Below, piece after piece: positions 47,136 to 56,179 of a stretch of DNA of 64,000 bases. How positions within the stretch are numbered: position 1 is the first letter of the stretch; every line of letters begins with the position of its first letter. Source of the stretch: Brevibacillus reuszeri (GTDB taxonomy: Bacteria > Bacillota > Bacilli > Brevibacillales > Brevibacillaceae). A program made the translations under genes and the position numbers. The notes beneath the pieces are model-generated. The model did not search any database and had not been told where the DNA came from. It saw nothing but the letters and a program-made list of their open reading frames with translations. Location: assembly GCF_002897295.1 (NCBI RefSeq), contig NZ_BEXF01000019.1:1-64000 (forward strand), in the 5' to 3' direction.

Positions 47136-49061
47136 CTAGCCAATATGCTGCAAGGAATTTTTCTTGCGACGTACGTCTACATTTGGACTGACATACGGAT
47201 CAAAGTTATAGCGCTGCTCGATGAAGATTTGATGCCACAGCATGAAGACCAGAACCGTCCAGATTTTGCGGCTGTAGTCAGCATTTCCTTCGCGATGTTC
47301 ATCTAGCATATAAAGGACATAAGCCTTATTGATCAGATGATCGACTTTGGATTCAAAAATGATCTCTTTGGCCCATTTGTAAAACTCGTTCTTCAGCCAA
47401 TGGCGTGTCGGAACCGGGAAGCCCAGTTTTTTCCGCGTCTTGATTTCCGGAGGCAAGAAATCTTTCATCGCTTCACGGAGTACGTGCTTGGTGGTGCCAT
47501 TCGCGATTTTATACTTCGTTGGAATGGTAGCGGCAAACTCGAAAACTTTCGTATCGATGAAAGGCACACGCAGCTCCAATGAATTCGCCATTGTCATTTT
47601 GTCGGCTTTCATCAGGATATTTCCACGAAGCCAAGTATGAATGTCCAGATACTGCATTTTCGTCACATCATCATATTGCGAAGCGCGTTTGTAGATCTCC
47701 TCTGTGATGGTAAAAGGGGAGACGTATGAACTAGAATGTGCGATATCTTCCATTACAACGCGTTTTTTCATCTCTTCACTGAAAATCAGTGCGTTTCCGA
47801 AAAAGCGTTCTTCGACTGTTTTTGATCCGCGAATCAGGAAGTTTTTCCCTTTTACCTGATCAGGAAGAAGCTGAGCTATATTGCCGATGGAGCTTCTCAT
47901 CCAAGCCGGCATCCCGGAGAACATTTTCAACGAGCTAGGCTCTCGATAAATGTTATAGCCGCCGAAGAATTCATCAGCACCTTCGCCTGAAAGCACCACG
48001 GTTACGTGCTCACTCGCCATTTGGGCGACGAAATAAAGCAAGATAGCAGATGGGTCAGCAACCGGTTCATCCTGATGCCAGATCAGGCGCGGCAATTCAT
48101 CCATGTACTGCTTGGCACTAATGACACGCTCAAAGTGCTCTGTGCCTAAAAACTCAGCAGTCCGTTTGGCGTAATCAAGCTCGCTGTAACCTGGGATATC
48201 CGAACCTACAGAAAAGGTCTTGACAGGCTCAAACGTTCGCAGCATAGCGACGATACTGCTCGAATCAACACCGCTGGAGAGAAATGCCCCGCGGGATACT
48301 TCACTGATCCGATGCTTGTCGATAGACTCCAGCAAAACATTGCGTGTTCCTTCTACAAAATGGGAAAACGGCTTGCTTTCGTCCGGTTTAAACTCAACAT
48401 CCCAATATCGTTCCAGCTTAATCTCGTCATGCTCGATGATGAAGGAATGTGCTGGAGGGATGCGATAAATTCCGCGATACATGGTCTCAGGGTCAGGTAC
48501 ATATTGGAAGGTCAAATAGTGATAAAAGGCGTTTTCATTGACTTCACGTGTCAAACCTGGGAGTTCCAACAGACTTTTGATTTCACTGGCTACCCCAATG
48601 GAATCCCCTGTTTCTACGTAGTAGAGGGGTTTGATTCCAAAGTGATCACGGGCACCGAACATACGCTTTTTGCGAGAATCGTAGATTGTAAATCCAAACA
48701 TACCGCGCAAATGCTTCGGTGCTTCAGTGCCTACTTCCTCATAAAGGTGAAGAATGGTTTCAATATCAGAATCGGTTTGGAAAACATGACCGATATCTTT
48801 TAACCATTGTTGGAGTTCTTTGTAATTGTAGATTTCTCCGTTACCAATAATCCAGATGTCTCGTGTTTCATTGAACAGCGGCTGGTGTCCGCCTTCCACA
48901 TCAATAATGCTTAAACGGCGAAAGCCCAGGGCGATGTTGTCTTCGAGATGAAAACCATCGTCATCTGGACCACGGTGCAGGATAACACCTGTCATCGCAC
49001 TAATTGCTTCTTGCCCGACGGGTACTTGCCGTTTGTTGTAGAGTGATACGATTCCACACAT
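47136..49061 (-). CDS. asnB: Asparagine synthetase (glutamine-hydrolysing) AsnB
   Basis: The 641-residue protein begins MCGIVSLY with the N-terminal nucleophile Cys of the glutaminase domain, followed by a synthetase domain with the PP-motif LSSGVDSSSIVA (about 255) and VVLSGEGADEFFGGY (about 355). It makes asparagine from aspartate, ATP and glutamine. It lies between comEA and comEC, where it does not belong in B. subtilis. The ATG has AGAGGAAGAG upstream. Confidence 0.92.
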   Translation of the reverse strand: MCGIVSLYNKRQVPVGQEAISAMTGVILHRGPDDDGFHLEDNIALGFRRLSIIDVEGGHQPLFNETRDIWIIGNGEIYNYKELQQWLKDIGHVFQTDSDIETILHLYEEVGTEAPKHLRGMFGFTIYDSRKKRMFGARDHFGIKPLYYVETGDSIGVASEIKSLLELPGLTREVNENAFYHYLTFQYVPDPETMYRGIYRIPPAHSFIIEHDEIKLERYWDVEFKPDESKPFSHFVEGTRNVLLESIDKHRISEVSRGAFLSSGVDSSSIVAMLRTFEPVKTFSVGSDIPGYSELDYAKRTAEFLGTEHFERVISAKQYMDELPRLIWHQDEPVADPSAILLYFVAQMASEHVTVVLSGEGADEFFGGYNIYREPSSLKMFSGMPAWMRSSIGNIAQLLPDQVKGKNFLIRGSKTVEERFFGNALIFSEEMKKRVVMEDIAHSSSYVSPFTITEEIYKRASQYDDVTKMQYLDIHTWLRGNILMKADKMTMANSLELRVPFIDTKVFEFAATIPTKYKIANGTTKHVLREAMKDFLPPEIKTRKKLGFPVPTRHWLKNEFYKWAKEIIFESKVDHLINKAYVLYMLDEHREGNADYSRKIWTVLVFMLWHQIFIEQRYNFDPYVSPNVDVRRKKNSLQHIG

Positions 49062-49280
49062 ATGAAATGACTCTTCCTCTCACTGGATTGCTCCTGCTAA
49101 CTCTATCACGTATCGCAAGTCAGCGCAATCTCTACAAAAATGCCTATCCATCCAACCAAAAACGTTGTCCCACCAAGGAAAAGGGTCATTGTCTCTCTTC
49201 TATTTTTGTCCGCATTTTAAGAGATATACTCCCTCTTATTGATGAAAAAAGCTCGACAAAGAGACGGAGGGTAAAAATAC

Positions 49281-51659
49281 GTGACAGTACTTGGCGCAAG
49301 TGTTTTGGTGATGGCAGGTTTCTTGCTTTCTGCTTATTTGCATCCTGCCTGGCTGCTGGCAACAGCTGGCTTGAGCGCAGCTCTTGCTGGATTTTTCCCT
49401 AATCCTTTGCGAAAACAGTGCGCATTCTATACGCTTATTCTCATTCTAGCAGGTCTGTATTTTGATGGGTACGAGTTTCTCCATCGCTCTGAGCTGAGTC
49501 GGCTTGCCGTAGACAATAAAGCTGTTTGGATACAAGCAACAATAGCTTCACCGGTGAAGAGAGATGGGGATGTGGCTCGATTTTTTGCAGATGTGGAGGA
49601 GAGCTATGCTGCGTATGGTGCTGGTGAGCGACTTCACCATTCCGAACGAATAATGCTGCGCGTGAAGCTTTCAACCATCGATGAGGCCAGATTGATAGAA
49701 AAATGGAGAAGAGGGAGTAATCTGACGGCGAAAATCCAGTTGTCACTACCCAGTGCTGCCCGTAATCCTCACGCTTTTGATTATGCGCGGTATCTCTACT
49801 GGCAAGGCGTCCAGGTGACAGGAGAAGCTGAATTTTCCGCGATTGAACATGTAGAGCAAAAATCCGTTTTCTCCCGTTTTCAAGACTGGCAAGATGATGG
49901 GGCAAATCGGATCGATCGGCTTTTTCCCGATCCTGAAATAGCAGGATATATGAAATCGTTGCTGCTTGGTCTTGGCCAGGAAGTGACGCCAGAGCTTTCC
50001 GAGATGTACTCACTTCTGGGATTAAGCCACGTCTTGGCAATATCAGGGCTACACGTAACTCTCGTCAGCAGCATGTTTATGTGGACACTGGAACGAGTGG
50101 GAGTCAGGCGCAAAACGGCGCTCGTGACCACGATTATCATGCTTGTCGCCTATGTGCTTTTAGTTGGAGCCAGCGCTTCCGCTGTTCGCTCCGGACTGAT
50201 GGGTGGAGTGGGATTGGCGTGCCAAGTCCTAGGAAAAAGGTTGGATGGAAAGGAAGTTTGGGCAGGAGCACTGATTGTCATGCTGCTGTGTAATCCGTAT
50301 CAGCTATGGCATGTCGGATTCCAACTGTCATTTGCGGTGACGCTCGGTCTCATCATTTACGTGCCATACAGTATACAGGTTTGGGACAGGATTCCGGTCT
50401 GGCTCCGTACGCTAGTAGCGGTTACTTTCACTGCGCAGGTAGTTTCATTCCCGTTTCTTATCTATCACTTTCATCAGTTTTCCCCCTTATCCTGGCTTGT
50501 AAATCTTGTGGTGACCCCGCTCCTTTCCATTATTGTACTTCCACTTGGCTATATTGCGATTGTTTTGGGCATGGCTCATCCGATTTTAGCCGTTTGGCCA
50601 GTAAAGCTGTCGAGTATTTTCTTAGAGTGGGTTCATCAACAGCTATTCAATCTGCAAAAATTGGAAATTCCCTATACCAATTGGCCCCACCCAACTTGGT
50701 GGTGGCTATTTTTGTACACCATATTTTTGATTGTGATACCCATTTTGTGGAAGAGGGGGCTTCATCGCCGAAAAGACATAATCCTTTACATCGCTGTATT
50801 TTTTGCGCTATTAGTAACAGCGAGACAACCTTTTGCAGGCATAGATGAAGTACGAATCACGTTTCTGGATGTTGGTCAGGGAGATTCCATCGTTGTCGAA
50901 ATTGCTAATCAGAAGGTATACTTAATTGATGCAGGTGGAACGATTTCGTTCTCTGCGAGTGAACCATGGCGCGAAAAACGTGACCCATTTGAAGTGGGAG
51001 AGGATATCGTCCTTCCCTTTTTGATGGCCCGAGGGATCGAGAAAATTGACAGAGTTGTCATGACCCATGGGGATATGGATCACATTGGGGGCATTGCAGC
51101 CTTGGTACCGCGCTTTTCTATCGGCGAGGTGATTGTAAATGGAAGCTCGCCGCAAGCACACGAAGAGAAGGTATTGCAGCTTTTTCGTGAAAAAAATGTT
51201 CCGATCGTAACAGGCAGACCTGGGCAGAAGTGGTCAGATGCACCGGGAATTGAGTGGAAGTGGCTTCATCCAGGACAAACTGGGGCTTTTGCTGGTAACG
51301 ATGCATCAGTTGTGTTACAGTTGACAGCTTACCAGACAACAGTATTATTTACCGGAGATGTGGAACGTAATGGGGAAATGAGGCTGGTGAAAAACGGGTT
51401 GCCCCCTGTGGATGTATTGAAGGTAGCTCATCATGGCAGCAAGACATCAAGTACGGAAGCCTTGCTTTCGGCTACTCGTCCAAAAGCCGCAATTATTTCG
51501 GCAGGTGCAAACAATCGCTATGGGCATCCGGCACCAGAGGTTTTAGCAAGATTGAAAAATGCGGGTTCTACAGTGTACAGAACTGATCAGCAAGGAGCAA
51601 TTACGCTAATCATTACTACTTCAGGCATGAGCTGGAAGACGCAATTAACAGATACATAA
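49281..51659 (+). CDS. comEC: Competence DNA channel ComEC/Rec2
   Basis: The 792-residue protein has an N-terminal pair of helices, a DUF4131-type domain (about 25-170), a multi-helix competence domain (about 200-480, with LGLSHVLAISGLHVTLV), and a C-terminal metallo-beta-lactamase-like domain with FLDVGQGDSIVVE and MTHGDMDHIGG (about 590). It carries single-stranded DNA across the membrane during transformation; the lactamase domain may be a nuclease. The GTG at 49281 follows GGAGGG. It is monocistronic, separated from comEA by asnB. Confidence 0.93.
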   Translation: MTVLGASVLVMAGFLLSAYLHPAWLLATAGLSAALAGFFPNPLRKQCAFYTLILILAGLYFDGYEFLHRSELSRLAVDNKAVWIQATIASPVKRDGDVARFFADVEESYAAYGAGERLHHSERIMLRVKLSTIDEARLIEKWRRGSNLTAKIQLSLPSAARNPHAFDYARYLYWQGVQVTGEAEFSAIEHVEQKSVFSRFQDWQDDGANRIDRLFPDPEIAGYMKSLLLGLGQEVTPELSEMYSLLGLSHVLAISGLHVTLVSSMFMWTLERVGVRRKTALVTTIIMLVAYVLLVGASASAVRSGLMGGVGLACQVLGKRLDGKEVWAGALIVMLLCNPYQLWHVGFQLSFAVTLGLIIYVPYSIQVWDRIPVWLRTLVAVTFTAQVVSFPFLIYHFHQFSPLSWLVNLVVTPLLSIIVLPLGYIAIVLGMAHPILAVWPVKLSSIFLEWVHQQLFNLQKLEIPYTNWPHPTWWWLFLYTIFLIVIPILWKRGLHRRKDIILYIAVFFALLVTARQPFAGIDEVRITFLDVGQGDSIVVEIANQKVYLIDAGGTISFSASEPWREKRDPFEVGEDIVLPFLMARGIEKIDRVVMTHGDMDHIGGIAALVPRFSIGEVIVNGSSPQAHEEKVLQLFREKNVPIVTGRPGQKWSDAPGIEWKWLHPGQTGAFAGNDASVVLQLTAYQTTVLFTGDVERNGEMRLVKNGLPPVDVLKVAHHGSKTSSTEALLSATRPKAAIISAGANNRYGHPAPEVLARLKNAGSTVYRTDQQGAITLIITTSGMSWKTQLTDT

Positions 51660-51714
51660 ATTGAGGTTGCAACCTTTTCATTGAGCGAACCGTCTGTAGG
51701 GGGGAGAGGAGAAT

Positions 51715-52260
51715 ATGCAGGAAGCAGAGCTGATCAGGATGGCGCAGTCAGGCGATCACGACGCGCTGGTCGAACTGCTTCGATCCATTGAGACCTCCGT
51801 TTACCGCAGCGCTTATTATATTCTAGGGAACGAACAAGATGCGCTTGATGCAGCACAGGAAGTGCTCATTCGTATCTATCGCAAACTGGACACCTATCAG
51901 GAAAAGGCGAAATTTTCCACGTGGGTCCAACGAATTGTGAGTAACGTCTGTATGGATAAATTTCGCGCGAAGAAGGAAACGGTCTCAATAGACGAGCATG
52001 AGTTGATTATTCCTGATCGTAACAACGTAGAGGATGAAATTCTTCTCACTGGATTGTCCAATGACATTCAGGAAGCCATTGGAAGACTGCCAAAACAGTA
52101 TCGAATGGTAGTAGTACTCCGCTATCTGGAGGATTTATCCTACCAGGAAATCGCGGAAGCTTTGGATTTGCCGCTTAACACGGTAAAGTCGTATTTGTTT
52201 CGGGCGAGACAGCAGCTTCAGGAACTACTGTACGACTACCAGAAAGGGGGGATCGGTTGA
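51715..52260 (+). CDS. ECF RNA polymerase sigma factor
   Basis: The 181-residue protein has region 2 (NEQDALDAAQEVLIRIYRKL and FSTWVQRIVSNVCMDKFR) and region 4 (LPKQYRMVVVLRYLEDLSYQEIAEAL in two pieces, LPLNTVKSYLFRARQQL) of group 4 sigma factors. It is coupled by a 1-bp overlap to a membrane protein that is probably its anti-sigma factor. The ATG has GGGGGAGAGGAG upstream. It sits between comEC and holA, where B. subtilis has no sigma gene; the stimulus is unknown. Confidence 0.92.
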   Translation: MQEAELIRMAQSGDHDALVELLRSIETSVYRSAYYILGNEQDALDAAQEVLIRIYRKLDTYQEKAKFSTWVQRIVSNVCMDKFRAKKETVSIDEHELIIPDRNNVEDEILLTGLSNDIQEAIGRLPKQYRMVVVLRYLEDLSYQEIAEALDLPLNTVKSYLFRARQQLQELLYDYQKGGIG

Positions 52261-53117
52261 TGACCAATGATGAGATTTGGGAATGGATGCAACGGGATCT
52301 GGATGGAGATCTGTCTTCGGGAGAAAAGCAAATGCTTTACAGTCTCCTTCAAAAAGATTCTGATCTGCAGCTGAAGTACAACCGTTTGAAAAATGTTTCA
52401 GAGCAGCTAGAACAGCTACCCCCTGTCGTACCCTCATTCAGTATTGTAGATTCCATACTGCCAAGACTGGAATCAGCGGCAGCAATGCCAGCAGCCAAGT
52501 TGATTCAAAATGAGGAAATCTTGCCCACACTGGAAGTAAAGCACAAGTCGTCTTCACCGGTTACATCGAAAAAGTGGAAGCGGACAAAAGTTTGGCTTGC
52601 CAGTATCGGAAGCACAGCAGCAGCAGCCTGCTTAATGATTGGGATGCTGTTAACAGGTAGTGACGGTAAGAATCACGAAATCACTGATTCAAATCAAGGC
52701 GCGATGATTGCCCCTCCGCCAATCGAGGAAAATACTGCGTTTATTGGGCCTCCTGCTCCAACTCCAAGCACTAATACATCTCAATCCATTAATGCGGAGG
52801 AAGAGAAGAAGCCTGCCAAGCAGCCTGCGAAGAAGCAGAGTTCGAAGCCACCTGCAAATCAGGTTACGCAAAAACAAGACACAAAACCGATTGTGAAACC
52901 GACCGACAACAAACCTAAAGCACCTCCAACGCCTGTGCGCCAAGAGGAAAAACCACCAGCATTTCCTATCGGGCTGAAAGATAACCCGGACCGTGAAGAC
53001 AAGACATCTGCTAAAGACGACAAGGAAAACGACGGGGACAAGAGTAAAAGCAACAAGAATAAAGATAAAAAAGACAAAAAAGATGATGACGACGATGACG
53101 ATGATGATAACGATTAA
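52260..53117 (+). CDS. Probable membrane anti-sigma factor with acidic C-terminal tail
   Basis: The 285-residue protein has a cytoplasmic N-terminus (about 1-105: WEWMQRDLDGDLSSGEKQML, like the zinc-less start of anti-sigma domains), one membrane helix (VWLASIGSTAAAACLMIGML, about 117-137) and an outer part of Pro/Lys/Gln repeats ending in a long Asp/Lys stretch (KDKKDKKDDDDDDDDDND). No HxxxCxxC zinc motif is seen. Its start overlaps the sigma gene stop (TGATG). Single-helix anti-sigma proteins of this kind release ECF factors after proteolysis; the acidic tail could bind cations or wall material. Confidence 0.75.
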   Translation: MTNDEIWEWMQRDLDGDLSSGEKQMLYSLLQKDSDLQLKYNRLKNVSEQLEQLPPVVPSFSIVDSILPRLESAAAMPAAKLIQNEEILPTLEVKHKSSSPVTSKKWKRTKVWLASIGSTAAAACLMIGMLLTGSDGKNHEITDSNQGAMIAPPPIEENTAFIGPPAPTPSTNTSQSINAEEEKKPAKQPAKKQSSKPPANQVTQKQDTKPIVKPTDNKPKAPPTPVRQEEKPPAFPIGLKDNPDREDKTSAKDDKENDGDKSKSNKNKDKKDKKDDDDDDDDDND

Positions 53118-53382
53118 ACCGCGATCTGCATGACAAACGCGGCTTTTTCGAAAAGACTGGCACCAAGCGGGGGCTTCTTGCGTATTGTACAGTATCAAGC
53201 ACCCCCTGCTTACCGTTTGGGGAGGAGGAAATCCCGGGGCTTTTCCCTGAACGTTTACATAGAGGTGCCATGTATAGAGAAACCGCTGCTGATGAGGCTA
53301 GCGGTTTTTTTCTTTTCAAACGACCTGGGAAACATGTGCTATAATAACGCAGGTAAGGTTAGGGAAAGGGAGAGAGTTACTC
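53118..53382. other. Structured intergenic region with two terminators and a small hairpin
   Basis: A terminator ACCGCG...CGCGGC plus TTTTT (53119-53149) ends the sigma operon. Next, AAGCGGGGG...CCCCCTGCTT with an inner CTTG...CAAG (53165-53211) forms a hairpin, and a second terminator, AACCGCT...AGCGGTT plus Ts (53280-53312), follows. The space between could be a small RNA. A 24-codon frame (ATG 53272 behind GAGGTG) overlaps the second terminator and I do not count it as a gene. Confidence 0.45.
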
Positions 53383-54417
53383 ATGCCACTACTGTCGGCC
53401 ATCAGGGAAATTCGCCAAAATCAATACTCGCCGATCTATGTGCTCTACGGTCCAGAGAGCTTTCGCGCAGAAGAGTTCATGGCTCTGGCTAAAAGGGAAA
53501 TGATTGCTCCCGAGTTTAGTGATCTCAACTTGAGTGTGTACGACTGTACAGAAACGGGACTGGCAGATATTTTGCAGGATGCGGAGACATTGCCGTTTCT
53601 AGGGGAGCACCGGTTGATTATTGCCAGACAAGCCTACTTTTTAACAGGCAGCAAGCCGCCAGCAAAGGTAGAGAGTGATCCTGATGCCTTACTTAGCTAT
53701 TTGCAAAACCCCCCGGACTATTCGACGCTGATTTTACATACAGAGGCAGACAAGCTGGACGAGCGTAAAAAGCTGGTTAAGACATTGCAGCAAAAAGCAA
53801 AGGTGATACCGTTCCCCTTGTTAAAGGACGGGGATTTGTATGGCTGGGTTGAGCGTCAGGCGGACAAATATAAGGCAGCCATCGACCGTCAGCAAGCCAT
53901 GAAGCTGGTTGAGCGTGTGGGGGGCGAGCTGCGTCTTCTGGATAAGGAAATTGAGAAAATGGCTTTATACGTTGGCGAGGGCGCGACGATTACAGAAGAG
54001 GTTATAGAAATGCTTGGTGCGCGTACACTGGAGCAAGACGTATTCGCCCTGATTGAACAGGTAGCTTCCGGGCGATTGGATAGAGCACTTAGGATGATGT
54101 ACGACTGCATGAAGACAGGAGAGGAGCCGATCAAGCTCTTGGCGCTTTTGGCCAGACAATTTCGCATGCTGCTCCATGTCAAGCAGTTGGCGCCTCGTGG
54201 CTATTCGCAGCAGCAGATGGCTGGGATGATCAAAATGCATCCGTATGCCGTGAAAAAGGCGATGGAGCAAGCCAGACATTTTTCGGAGAATTCATTGAAA
54301 AAACTGCTTGGCATTCTGGCAGAGGATGATTTCCGGATGAAGTCCGGGCAGGTGGATAAGCGCCTAGCTTTGGAACTGTTCATTACACAGGCGTATGCAG
54401 AGCGGCAACAAGCCTGA
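53383..54417 (+). CDS. holA: DNA polymerase III delta subunit HolA
   Basis: The 344-residue protein has the clamp-loader delta pattern: IYVLYGPESFRAEEFM at the start, LPFLGEHRLIIARQAYFL (about 70), EKMALYVGEGATITEEVI (about 195) and DVFALIEQVASGRLDRAL (about 220). It opens the sliding clamp as part of the clamp loader. It is in the same place as in B. subtilis (before rpsT). The ATG follows AAAGGGAGAGAG. Confidence 0.95.
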   Translation: MPLLSAIREIRQNQYSPIYVLYGPESFRAEEFMALAKREMIAPEFSDLNLSVYDCTETGLADILQDAETLPFLGEHRLIIARQAYFLTGSKPPAKVESDPDALLSYLQNPPDYSTLILHTEADKLDERKKLVKTLQQKAKVIPFPLLKDGDLYGWVERQADKYKAAIDRQQAMKLVERVGGELRLLDKEIEKMALYVGEGATITEEVIEMLGARTLEQDVFALIEQVASGRLDRALRMMYDCMKTGEEPIKLLALLARQFRMLLHVKQLAPRGYSQQQMAGMIKMHPYAVKKAMEQARHFSENSLKKLLGILAEDDFRMKSGQVDKRLALELFITQAYAERQQA

Positions 54418-54445
54418 GGAGAAACCATTTTTTCATGCAAGAAGG

Positions 54446-54484
54446 AAAAAACCCCAAGAACATGATGTTCACGGGGTTTTTTGC
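54446..54484. terminator. Bidirectional terminator between holA and rpsT
   Basis: AAAACCCC-AAGAACATGATGTTCAC-GGGGTTTT with A- and T-runs. Confidence 0.9.
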
Positions 54485-54494
54485 GCTTGGTCTC

Positions 54495-54770
54495 TTACGC
54501 TACAGGAGCGCTCAGAACGTTAAGCTTTTTCATCAAACGAGACTTTTGACGGTTTGCTGCGTTTTTATGAATGAGACCTTTCGAAGCGGCCTTGTCCAGC
54601 TTTTTCACAGCCACCAGAAGAGTAGATTTAGCCAATGCTACATCGGAAGCGGCAACAGCTTTCTCAAAGCTTCTTACGGAAGTGCGCAGATCAGACTTTT
54701 GAGAAGCACGTTGTGCGCGGCGCTTTTCGATTGTTTTGGTGCGTTTAATCGCGGATTTAATGTTTGGCAT
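54495..54770 (-). CDS. rpsT: 30S ribosomal protein S20
   Basis: The 91-residue basic helical protein (MPNIKSAIKRTKTIEKRRAQ, RTSVRSFEKAV, LDKAASKGLIHKNAANRQKS) is S20. The ATG at 54770 follows AAGGAGGTGA. It converges on holA and is divergent from gpr, as in B. subtilis. Confidence 0.97.
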   Translation of the reverse strand: MPNIKSAIKRTKTIEKRRAQRASQKSDLRTSVRSFEKAVAASDVALAKSTLLVAVKKLDKAASKGLIHKNAANRQKSRLMKKLNVLSAPVA

Positions 54771-54926
54771 GTGTGTCACCTCCTTAGACGACCATAGACA
54801 TACAGTCATACAACAAAGTAATTCTAGCATGCACAGAACCCATTTGCAAGAAAGGATTCGGAATAAAAATGGGGGATTCAAGCAAGCTAGTAGCAGGAAC
54901 AAAATGGAGGAGTGAGTCTATACAAG

Positions 54927-56027
54927 ATGGAACACAACATTGATTTGTCGGGATATTCGATTCGGACCGATTTGGCGGTGGAAGCACATGAGCTCGCACA
55001 GCAGCAAAATGAAAGCAATATTCCTGGTGTATGGCTGCAAGCAGACGATACGGAAGCAGATATAAAAGTGACGCGGCTTCATGTACAAAATGAAGAAGCA
55101 GCAAAACAAATCGGCAAAATGCCAGGGCGCTACCTGACGATTGAGGTACCCAAGCTGCGTGACAATGATACAGCCATTGAGGAAAAGGTAGCTCAGCGCT
55201 TCTCGGTTGAATTCGCGAATTTCTTGCAGCAGCTGGGGATCACCGAGGATAAAAAGGCTTTGGTGGTAGGACTGGGCAACTGGAATGTAACGCCTGATGC
55301 TCTGGGACCGATGGTTGTAGAAAATTTGCTGGTCACCAGGCACCTCTACATGCTCGCACCAGAGACGGTGGGAGAAGGCTATCGAGATGTCAGTGCGCTA
55401 TCGCCGGGGGTACTCGGGATTACAGGCATAGAAACGAGTGAAATCGTCTTCGGCGTCGTAGAAAAAAGCAAGCCCGATTTCGTGATCTGTATTGATGCGC
55501 TTGCCTCGCGTGCCTTGCACCGCGTAAATACAACGATTCAAATATCGGATACGGGAATCCACCCTGGATCAGGAGTGGGCAACAAACGCAAAGCAATAGA
55601 CCAGTCGACCCTTGGCATACCGGTGATTGCGATCGGTGTCCCAACCGTCGTTTTTGCCTCAACGATTGTAAATGACGCCATCACCTACTTGCTCGGTCAT
55701 TTTGGTCAATCGATGGTGGAGAGTAAACGAGCTTACAACAAGCTGTCACTCAGTTCATTACCTGAGCGCAAGGAGCCTTACACGGAAGACGATCTGCCGG
55801 ATATGGAGTCACGCAAGACATTCATGGGTTTAGTAGGATCGTTGCCAGAAGAAGAGAAGCGGCAATTGATTCACGAGGTGCTAAGGCCGCTTGGACAAGA
55901 TCTGGTGGTTACGCCAAAAGAAGTAGATGACTTCATGGAAGGGGTCGCCAATGTGATTGCAACAGGCCTAAACCGCTCCCTGCACAGGGCTGTGGACGAA
56001 GGAAACAGTGCATCGTATACACACTAA
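54927..56027 (+). CDS. gpr: Spore protease Gpr (germination protease)
   Basis: The 366-residue protein has the GPR pattern: IDLSGYSIRTDLAVEAHEL near the N-terminus, where the zymogen is processed, GLGNWNVTPDALGPMVVENL (about 120), and DTGIHPGSGVGNKRKAID (about 210). It degrades small acid-soluble spore proteins at germination. I start at the ATG at 54927; the GTG at 54912 abuts GGAGG, while the ATG is 16 nt away from it, so either is possible. Confidence 0.93.
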   Translation: MEHNIDLSGYSIRTDLAVEAHELAQQQNESNIPGVWLQADDTEADIKVTRLHVQNEEAAKQIGKMPGRYLTIEVPKLRDNDTAIEEKVAQRFSVEFANFLQQLGITEDKKALVVGLGNWNVTPDALGPMVVENLLVTRHLYMLAPETVGEGYRDVSALSPGVLGITGIETSEIVFGVVEKSKPDFVICIDALASRALHRVNTTIQISDTGIHPGSGVGNKRKAIDQSTLGIPVIAIGVPTVVFASTIVNDAITYLLGHFGQSMVESKRAYNKLSLSSLPERKEPYTEDDLPDMESRKTFMGLVGSLPEEEKRQLIHEVLRPLGQDLVVTPKEVDDFMEGVANVIATGLNRSLHRAVDEGNSASYTH

Positions 56028-56179
56028 ATAGGGAAAAATCAATCCGCTAGAGTTGGAAGAGAAAAGCTAGAAAAGGGTTCTATCGTCTCTATGACGCTCA
56101 TAGGCTAAAGCATAGACAAGCGTGAACGGCTAATAGCCCGCTACGCAAGGTCAATGGCTCAGCTAGAGGAGTGAGACAG

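Noticed and set aside
53272..53346. 24-codon frame before holA with GAGGTG upstream
   Set aside because: It runs through a terminator hairpin and its T-run, so a transcript would end inside it.
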